34,423 bases of DNA, from contig JAFGLU010000012.1 of NCBI GenBank assembly GCA_016927865.1, positions 1-34,423 on the forward strand, read 5' to 3'. The stretch comes from Anaerolineaceae bacterium (GTDB taxonomy: Bacteria > Chloroflexota > Anaerolineae > Anaerolineales > Anaerolineaceae). Under the pieces are notes generated by a model. The model had not been told where the DNA came from, did not search any database, and was given only the letters and a program-made list of their open reading frames with translations. This document shows positions 25,042-31,514 of the stretch, piece after piece (position 1 is the first letter of the stretch; every line of letters starts with the position of its first letter). The position numbers and the translations under genes are program-made.

Positions 25042-26085
25042 CTAGCGGTAAATCGCTTCGCGGACAATGGCTTGAATGGCATACAGATCAGGCCACAGCA
25101 CGTACGCCCCCTCAGGGGTCACATACGGCGAGGCCTGCGCCGGGGTGATGGCGTATTGGTACACCCGCCCCGAGTCATTCAGCACCGCTGACGCCACCGG
25201 CAGCAGCCCTATAATTTCATCGACCCCCAGGTTAGTTTCTACTGAGCTGCGGAAGTTGTTGTACAGCTCCGGCGCGCGAGCAATGGCATTCAAGCTCATC
25301 AACTTCACAAACATGCCCTTCATCACTTCCTGGGCGCGGCGCAGCCGGTCAAAGTCGCTGGACGAGTACCGCGAGCGCACATACCACAGAGCGCTCTCCC
25401 CATCCAGATTGAACGAACCCGCCGGCACGTAACAGTACCCCTGCCAATCTCGCCACGAAACATCGCACTTATCATAAAGATCTTGAGAGGCTTGAATGGT
25501 GATCCCGCCTAGCGTGTCGATAATGCTCTTGAACCCGTCGAAATTCGTCATCACATAGTATGTAGGGTGCACGCCAAAGTTGTACTCGAACGTGTACGCC
25601 ATAGTATCAAAGCCCCCCGCCGCAAAGGCTGTGTTCAGCCGGTTGGTCATCCACCCCGGAATAGTCACGTACAGGTCACGCGGGAAAGAAACTACGCTCA
25701 CCGTCCCATTGTTGCGGTTAATCGATACCAGCATCATCACATCGGTACGGAAACCGCCGCCGGGGCGCGCATCCGATCCTAATACCAGCAAGTTGACAAT
25801 CCCCTCCCCCGAAGGCTCGTATACCGAAGGCTCATCAGTCGGCTCGGCAGTGGGCTCGGGTAAAGCCGTGGGCGTGGGCGGTGGGGGCAAGGTCGGTGTT
25901 GGCGCAATAGGCTGAAAGGGCGTAGGCGTTGCCGCCGCGTTGGGGTCCGCCGTCCTCGCCCCGCTGTCTGCTTGGGCGGCAGGAGCGTTAACCGGCATCG
26001 GAATATTTAGCGATACAGGCAGCCCACAAGCCAAACCTGTCAGGGCTAAAACGGTCAAAAGAAGAAGGATTCGGTTCCATTTCAT
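25042..26085 (-). CDS. LytR-CpsA-Psr (LCP) family lipoprotein
   Basis: Extracytoplasmic enzyme of 347 aa; family members move glycopolymers from a lipid carrier onto peptidoglycan. The signal peptide ends in a lipobox (LTGLAC, C20), so it is probably a lipoprotein, unlike the usual single membrane helix of LCP proteins. A Pro/Thr-rich linker (about 45-92) leads to the LCP domain (about 95-265): LLVLGSDARPGGGFRTDVMM, VSFPRDLYVTIPG, NRLNTAFAAGG, LDGESALWYVRSRYSSSDFD and RLRRAQEV, with the Arg and Asp residues that bind pyrophosphate and metal. It is the last gene of the minus-strand envelope operon, 24 bp after the LysM gene. Confidence 0.92.
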   Translation of the reverse strand: MKWNRILLLLTVLALTGLACGLPVSLNIPMPVNAPAAQADSGARTADPNAAATPTPFQPIAPTPTLPPPPTPTALPEPTAEPTDEPSVYEPSGEGIVNLLVLGSDARPGGGFRTDVMMLVSINRNNGTVSVVSFPRDLYVTIPGWMTNRLNTAFAAGGFDTMAYTFEYNFGVHPTYYVMTNFDGFKSIIDTLGGITIQASQDLYDKCDVSWRDWQGYCYVPAGSFNLDGESALWYVRSRYSSSDFDRLRRAQEVMKGMFVKLMSLNAIARAPELYNNFRSSVETNLGVDEIIGLLPVASAVLNDSGRVYQYAITPAQASPYVTPEGAYVLWPDLYAIQAIVREAIYR

Positions 26086-26109
26086 AAAGGCGGCTCGATG
26101 CTCTTTGCG

Positions 26110-26976
26110 TTACGGGATTGGTGTGATTGTCGGAGTCAGCGTAGGCGTCGCGGTAGGCGTCTCCGTGGGTGTGGGTGTGGGTGTGGGCGTGGCAGTGTCC
26201 GTGGGGGTCATGGTTGGTGTCGGTGTAGGCGTCTCCGTCGGCGTTGCAGTTGGGGATTGTGTGGCTGACGGAATCACCGGGCTGGGCGTCACCGGCGTTG
26301 CACTCGGCGGAATCACTGGAGCTGTTGCCGTGGGGCTGGGGGTGCGCGTGGGCACGTTCGGCACCCATAGAGTATCCCCCACTCGGATCACATCCGGGCT
26401 GGCCAGGCAGTTGGCCCATTGCAGTTCCTGCACGCTCACCCCAAAAGCCAGACTCAAACGGTACAGGTTGTCGTTGGGCTGCACCACGTAACGCACCCAT
26501 CCCGGCGGAGGGCCGCATCTTGGTTGAGTGGGTTGAATCAATGTGGCTGTAGCTGTCGCCGGTTTTTGCTCGGTTGGCTGCAGGGTCGCAGTCGGCAGCG
26601 GAGGCAGGTACAGCACCGTGCCCGGCAGCAGGCTGGAACTGAGCAAACAATTCGCCTGAATGATCATCTGCACGCTGGTTCGGCGCTGCGCGGCCAACCA
26701 CTCTAGCGTATCTCCATTTTCGATATCATAGGGCACCCAACCAGCCGGAGGCGGGCAGTTGGTCGGCGGCGGTTCTGGCGTGGGCGTATCGGTTGGCAAA
26801 GGTGTGTTCACGATTTGTCCCGGCGTTTCCACATAAATAGTCGCCGTGGGTTGCGGAGCTTGTGGCACGTTTTCTTTCAAACCTTCAGCAGTCGCCAAGG
26901 ACAAAGCGCTCAGCACTAATAAACCAGAAACCAGTGCCGCTGTCAAACCTGTTCCTACCTGCCTCAAAAAGTTCAT
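26110..26976 (-). CDS. Secreted protein with two LysM domains and a Thr/Pro tail
   Basis: 288 aa with a signal peptide (1-30, ending ATA). Two LysM peptidoglycan/chitin-binding domains are visible: 81-125 (PYDIENGDTLEWLAAQRR to LPGTVLYLPP) and 161-206 (RYVVQPNDNLYRLSLAFGV to VGDTLWVP). The ANCL motif inside each (ANC at 108-110 and 188-190) and a Cys just before each domain (C74, C154) suggest one disulfide per domain. The last 80 residues are Thr/Pro repeats (TPTETPTPTPTMTPTD). It has no IPVTG signal, so it is likely retained by LysM binding. Its start codon overlaps the stop of the upstream kinase-like gene by 4 bp. Confidence 0.9.
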   Translation of the reverse strand: MNFLRQVGTGLTAALVSGLLVLSALSLATAEGLKENVPQAPQPTATIYVETPGQIVNTPLPTDTPTPEPPPTNCPPPAGWVPYDIENGDTLEWLAAQRRTSVQMIIQANCLLSSSLLPGTVLYLPPLPTATLQPTEQKPATATATLIQPTQPRCGPPPGWVRYVVQPNDNLYRLSLAFGVSVQELQWANCLASPDVIRVGDTLWVPNVPTRTPSPTATAPVIPPSATPVTPSPVIPSATQSPTATPTETPTPTPTMTPTDTATPTPTPTPTETPTATPTLTPTITPIP

Positions 26977-29351
26977 TCGGCCACCGGCTCCTCGGGGCGC
27001 ACAGGCAGCAAGATGGTAAAGGTACTCGACTCACCCATCTCGCTGTCTACCCAAATTCGGCCGCCGTGCGCTTCGACCAGAGTCTTGGCAATGGAAAGAC
27101 CCACGCCCGTATCCCCAATGCCTTCCACCAGGGCGTTGTCGGCCCGATAGCGGCGCGCAAACACTCGTGGCAAGTCTTTCAGCGGAATGCCCCCGCCGCT
27201 ATCGGTGACCTGCAGGGTCAGGAATTCGCTGTTATTCTGAGAAGTCACCCTGGCCTTCAGCGAGACCACACCTTCTTCTGGAGTCGCTCCGCTCGCGTTT
27301 TGCAGCAACTGGCTGACGATTTGCTGAAGAGCATCCCGGTCGGCGTGCACCGGGGGCATTTCCTCGGGCAGATCAACGCGCATGGTGATATTCTTTTCCC
27401 GCAACTGAGAACTCACATCCACCAGCGCATCGTCAATCACCTCGCCCAGATCGACCGGCTGGTGCACCAATTCGAGCGCACCGCTGCCCAAGGAACTGAC
27501 CTGGATTAAATCATCCATCAAAACGCGCAGCCGCTCTGTAGAGGCGCGCACCCGCTCGAGGAACTTGCGCTGCAACGCGCCCAAAATGCCAACCGATTCC
27601 GCCAGCAGCAAATCGGTGTAGCCCATGATGGATGACATCGGCTGGCGTAGTTCCTGAATGATCGAAGCAATCACCTCGCGGTCTTCGTTAGGCACCACCA
27701 CCGTAGCGCCTAACTTGCGTTCCAACTCCAACACCTTGATATTGGACGCCGCCAGCAAGTTCTGCAGCCGGGCCGCCTCTTGCAAGCTGGAACGCAGTTC
27801 GTTCTCCATGTAGTGCATTTCGTAGCCGTCGCTCGCGGAGTCTGTCGCGCGCTCCAGAGAGCGCAGGCGTTCGTTTTCGGCCTGCAAACCTGAAATCGTC
27901 TCTTGATTTTCCTTCTGCAAAGCCATCAGGCCTTCCAGGTCACTAATTCCATTCCCTACGGGCTGTTGGACTCTTTGCGCAAGCTGATCCAGCAATTGCT
28001 TATTCTCATGTTCCAAATTCGCAGCAACCGTCTGCATCTCTTCCAACTGAGCCGAAAAACGCTGCAACTCCTGCTGCCGGTCGGCTTGACCTTGCGCGTT
28101 CAGCAACAGTTTGGCCAACGAATCGGCTTCCGAAGCCAAATAGTTTTGATCATCTATCGACCAGGGGCGCTGCGAGTACGACGTCAGCAGCAGTAGCCCG
28201 CCCCAAGGGGCATTGTTCTTTGCCAGCGGAATGAGCAGCACATTGCCCGAGTCTTTCAGCCCCAACGCTGCGCTCAAGCCCTGCATATCTTCCGGCTTTG
28301 TTTCGCCTGAATTCCAGCGCACCGCCTTGCCCCGGCTGAGCGCTCCGGCCAACCCTGGAACGCGAGCACCGTCCAGAATCATCCCCGGAATGTGGTCCTC
28401 ACGGATCAAGTCGTAGCCGCATTGCAAAATGACCGGCCCGGTATCAGAGGAAGGAGCCGCAACCACAAAGCACAGGTCAGCCACCATCGTTTGCCCCACC
28501 GCGCGCGCTACCCCCTGGCAAATCTCATCAGGTTCGCTTTTCAGGCTTAAATCCAACCAGGAATGCACTGTACGCGGGTCAGACGAGCGGCTCTTGCGTT
28601 CAGATTGTATTTCTGTTTGCGGCTGTGGTTGCGCCGCACGTGCAGTCGCCGCCGCCGGGGTGAATACAGGCGTTGCTCGTGGGCTGCGTACCAGCAGTGC
28701 CGGCAGCAGAGGAAAAGCCGCCAGAAGCAGCAGGCGAATGAAACCCGAAAAATCACCCTCGGCAGGCGCCAGCAGCAGGTGCATCAAAGCACCAGTCAGC
28801 GCCAACCAAATCATGCCAAACCCCACACCCCACTCGGGCGGATGCAGCACAACCAGCAGCACCATCGCGATGAAGGCAATGGCTGTTGTACTAATAACCC
28901 AGGTCCAATCGATCCAGGAGGCGTTGAAATCCACACCCAGGCCCGAGCGGCTCCATTCGACGAAGGTGAACAAAAACAAACCCACCCCGCCCGCCGAAAG
29001 AACCCCAACGGCAATATCGCCAAACTGCGAAGGCGTTGGGAACAGCCATAACCAGGCAATCCAAACGACGCTCAGCAGGATGATAGCCCGATCAAGCACT
29101 GGCAAGAACAGATGGCTGTTGAGCACGCCCTGCCAGGCCAGTCCGCTGCTCAGAAAATGCAAAAGCTGCGCCACCAGCAGAACACTCAAACCCAGCAAGA
29201 TGCGTCCAATGTGCGCCGGCTGGGCATTGCGCCGGTTGATCCAGGAAACTTGCAGGCTGGCGAAAACTGAAAAAGCCAGGGAAAGATGATAAATCAAATT
29301 CCCCGGCGGCGCGACCAGCAATCCGAAAACAGTATCGAGCATATTATTCAT
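26973..29351 (-). CDS. Membrane histidine-kinase-like protein with Gln in place of the phospho-acceptor His
   Basis: 792 aa. About seven membrane helices (15-225) are followed by a linker, a GAF domain (about 270-420), a long coiled coil (425-550), a HisKA-like helical pair (555-625) and an HATPase domain (670-785). In the H-box the residue aligned to His is Q566 (IIQELRQPMSS; codon CAG at 27656-27654). The ATP site looks intact: QLLQNASGATP, DSGGGI and GDTGVGLSIAK. It may bind ATP or signal allosterically without autophosphorylation at the normal site. I recall the same ELRQPMSS box in other Chloroflexota proteins, so it may be conserved. AGAGGA lies 10 nt before the start. It overlaps the LysM gene, indicating coupled expression. 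Confidence 0.87.
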   Translation of the reverse strand: MNNMLDTVFGLLVAPPGNLIYHLSLAFSVFASLQVSWINRRNAQPAHIGRILLGLSVLLVAQLLHFLSSGLAWQGVLNSHLFLPVLDRAIILLSVVWIAWLWLFPTPSQFGDIAVGVLSAGGVGLFLFTFVEWSRSGLGVDFNASWIDWTWVISTTAIAFIAMVLLVVLHPPEWGVGFGMIWLALTGALMHLLLAPAEGDFSGFIRLLLLAAFPLLPALLVRSPRATPVFTPAAATARAAQPQPQTEIQSERKSRSSDPRTVHSWLDLSLKSEPDEICQGVARAVGQTMVADLCFVVAAPSSDTGPVILQCGYDLIREDHIPGMILDGARVPGLAGALSRGKAVRWNSGETKPEDMQGLSAALGLKDSGNVLLIPLAKNNAPWGGLLLLTSYSQRPWSIDDQNYLASEADSLAKLLLNAQGQADRQQELQRFSAQLEEMQTVAANLEHENKQLLDQLAQRVQQPVGNGISDLEGLMALQKENQETISGLQAENERLRSLERATDSASDGYEMHYMENELRSSLQEAARLQNLLAASNIKVLELERKLGATVVVPNEDREVIASIIQELRQPMSSIMGYTDLLLAESVGILGALQRKFLERVRASTERLRVLMDDLIQVSSLGSGALELVHQPVDLGEVIDDALVDVSSQLREKNITMRVDLPEEMPPVHADRDALQQIVSQLLQNASGATPEEGVVSLKARVTSQNNSEFLTLQVTDSGGGIPLKDLPRVFARRYRADNALVEGIGDTGVGLSIAKTLVEAHGGRIWVDSEMGESSTFTILLPVRPEEPVAE

Positions 29352-29373
29352 CTGCCGACAGTCCTCTTAACCG

Positions 29374-29379
29374 ATTATA
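29374..29379 (-). promoter_or_regulatory. Possible -10 box for the kinase-LysM-LCP genes
   Basis: The minus strand reads TATAAT in the 101-bp gap before the kinase-like gene. No convincing -35 was found, so the three genes may have their own promoter or be read from the TPR gene. Confidence 0.4.
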
Positions 29380-29452
29380 GCATGGGTAAGAGAAGCCCAC
29401 GAATAATAAGACTGCAAGGATTGTGCCAGTTGCCACCCCCTGAGCGTGCAAT

Positions 29453-31108
29453 TTATCTCAAACCTGTGGCCAGCAAGCGGCTGTTGCCAGGATCCCCTGC
29501 CGCAAGTACCTGCAGCGACCCACCCACCTGGCCCGAGTAGACCCCTAACCCGGTCACAAGGACGAAGTCCCTCTGGGTCAGCCATTCCAGACCCAGGAAG
29601 GGCTGCGGAAAAGCGTCCTCAACCGCAAGCCGGTCCGGCTGTTCCCCAAAGGAACTCAGATACAACTGGCGGTCATTCTCAAAAACATAAAGATACCCGC
29701 TCGAGTCGGGCAACCAGCCCGCGAACTGAGCTTTCTCCCCGCCCGCCACCCAACTTCGCCCCGATCCATCCAAGGCCACCAGGCTAAGCGCTGCAAACAC
29801 GGGGGCGTCTTCGCCCTCATACTCGCGGTAGATCAAATATCGCCCATCCGGTGAAAGATACAACTCGCCGCTTTGGACAGAGAAGCCCCCCAAGGCCTGT
29901 GCGCGCCCATCCGCCGCGGCTACGAGAAACACGGTGTACTCTTTGGCATATTTTTCCGAAAGCGGCGCTTCCATAGAGATCACAGCCAGGAAAGCCGAAC
30001 TGTCCGGCAGCCACAACAACGGAGGAGCGTCCAGCTCCCAAACAGCAGGCGGCTGCTCCGCGTAGGTCAGCACCTGCTGCGCCTGGCTGCCATCCGCATT
30101 CGCCAGGGTAATGGAGCGCTGCCCGGCTGCCGCAACCCGGCTCCCATCCGGTGACACATGCGGCTGCCCGCCTTGCCCGGCAGACAGAACCTGTGTAATC
30201 TCATTGGTGTTCAGCTCGATGCGGAAAAGGTCGTCGGTCACGGCGCTGCCCAGGTCCGAAGTGCGAATGGTGTCAAAGTAGAGAAAACGGCTGTCCGGAG
30301 TCCAATCCAGGTAGCGCGGATAATAACGACTGCCTTCAAAAGCTGGGGCCTCTTCCGCAGGGCGGATCTGCCATGTTTCGGCAATCGGATGGAAGCGCGC
30401 TTCCGCACAGTTCACCAGCCACAGCGCCTGGTCGGCGGTCAGCGCGGTCAAAATCCCGTCCGGCGAGTAGGCAGCCTGGCGAATCTCAAACTCAAAGGTG
30501 TACAGCAGCGTTTCGGCGCCGCCTTGCCCGCACCCCAAGGCGGCATCTTGAGCAAAGTAATAGGTGACTTCCTCAGAAGGAACCACTTCTGGCTGCGGGG
30601 TGACGGTTAACGCCCCCAGCGTTTGGGTTTGGAGCGGTACGCGGGTGGCCTGCGCTGCTGGGCGGGGCGTTTCTTCCACCACGCTGTCGACTGGCGGACG
30701 CGCGGTTGGAATGCCCGGCGTTTCGGCCTGGTTGGCCCGCCCGCCGAAAATCAACCAGCCCATCAGCACCAACAGCAGCAACCCTGCCCCGGCAAAAACC
30801 GCCATCCACAAGGCGCGCTTGCTTGCGTTGGTTTCTTCCGTTGGCGACCCGCCCTGCCCGCTTGGTGCTTCCTCTTTTTCTTGCTCCAAAGCCGCCAGGG
30901 CCTGCGCCGCTGCAAGGTGGCTTGGGTCTACCACCAACACGCGGCGGTAGCATTCCCGTTTGCGTTCCGGCTCGTCCACCAGGTCCGCCATCACCATCCA
31001 GGCATCCGTATTATGCGGCTCGACACGCACCACCCCCACCACGTCTGCCAACGCGCCCAGACGGTCGCCGGCTTGGATTTTTGCGCGGATAGCCTCCAAG
31101 TTTGCCAT
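29453..31108 (-). CDS. TPR-like, single-pass membrane protein with extracellular beta-propeller
   Basis: 551 aa from the ATG at 31108; a TTG at 31126 is possible. The N-terminal 75 residues look like TPR repeats (AIRAKIQAGDRLGALADVV, VEPHNTDAWMVMADL, CYRRVLVVDPSHLAAAQAL) and are cytoplasmic. One membrane helix (about 99-121) and a Pro/Thr linker lead to an extracytoplasmic domain with TolB/PD40-like propeller strands (AAYSPDGILTAL, LDWTPDSRFLYFDT, PHVSPDGSRVAAAG, LYLSPDGRYLIYRE). No clear ribosome site precedes the ATG, while TACAAT lies just upstream on the coding strand; it could be a leaderless mRNA. It is the first gene of the envelope operon; function unknown. Confidence 0.8.
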   Translation of the reverse strand: MANLEAIRAKIQAGDRLGALADVVGVVRVEPHNTDAWMVMADLVDEPERKRECYRRVLVVDPSHLAAAQALAALEQEKEEAPSGQGGSPTEETNASKRALWMAVFAGAGLLLLVLMGWLIFGGRANQAETPGIPTARPPVDSVVEETPRPAAQATRVPLQTQTLGALTVTPQPEVVPSEEVTYYFAQDAALGCGQGGAETLLYTFEFEIRQAAYSPDGILTALTADQALWLVNCAEARFHPIAETWQIRPAEEAPAFEGSRYYPRYLDWTPDSRFLYFDTIRTSDLGSAVTDDLFRIELNTNEITQVLSAGQGGQPHVSPDGSRVAAAGQRSITLANADGSQAQQVLTYAEQPPAVWELDAPPLLWLPDSSAFLAVISMEAPLSEKYAKEYTVFLVAAADGRAQALGGFSVQSGELYLSPDGRYLIYREYEGEDAPVFAALSLVALDGSGRSWVAGGEKAQFAGWLPDSSGYLYVFENDRQLYLSSFGEQPDRLAVEDAFPQPFLGLEWLTQRDFVLVTGLGVYSGQVGGSLQVLAAGDPGNSRLLATGLR

Positions 31109-31139
31109 GCGTTCATTGTAGCGCAATCCGTCAAAATTG

Positions 31140-31263
31140 AATATTGGTATCTACTCACGGGGGTTGGGGAAGTTCATGAATTTGAGGTGTTTATGGGGCG
31201 AAGCCCCCATAAACACCTCAAATTCAGGGTTTTTTACCCCATCTGTGAGTAGTTACGAATATT
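31140..31263. mobile_element. MITE-like inverted-repeat unit of 124 bp with central hairpin (repeat family copy 3)
   Basis: The ends AATATTGGTATCTACTCAC (31140-31158) and GTGAGTAGTTACGAATATT (31245-31263) are inverted repeats matching at 17 of 19 positions. In the centre a perfect 21-bp palindrome (31178-31198 and 31205-31225) surrounds the loop CGAAGC. There is no coding capacity. The central stem and loop style resemble the hairpins at 2211 and 24955. It sits between two divergently transcribed genes. Whether it is mobile cannot be shown from one copy. Confidence 0.5.
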
Positions 31264-31514
31264 GCTCTAAGCCTGGCTAGCTCGCCTTAAATCCAGTTTG
31301 ATCAAGATTTGGCACAAGACAAACCGGCCTGCGGCGAAGATTCCAACCAGTGTTCGTTTTGTAACGAAAGTGGAACAATATCCTGAGACAATTTCCTGGA
31401 TAATTGACCTATAATGATATAAATTAGCGATCATCCAATTCGCTTATTCTGTCGTTTTGCATGGCAGCGGCAGGGGATGTACACGCTCCACTTTTCTTCC
31501 ACAAGTAGGGACAC
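31264..31514. other. Upstream region of the large secreted protein
   Basis: No gene was seen. A small hairpin, TTCGTT/AACGAA, lies near 31352-31367. TATAAT at 31410-31415 may be a -10 for the downstream gene; the nearest -35-like sequence (GAGACA, 31385-31390) is 19 bp away. No c-di-GMP-II motif is present here, unlike the two anchored proteins. Confidence 0.4.

Noticed and set aside
25988..26701. Alternative minus-strand frame overlapping the LysM gene
   Set aside because: The LysM frame has a signal peptide and two recognisable domains; the other frame gives low-complexity Asp/His/Thr sequence without domains.
28429..29289. Plus-strand frame of 286 codons opposite the kinase-like gene
   Set aside because: It is a shadow of the conserved kinase-like coding sequence, with no start signal or domain.
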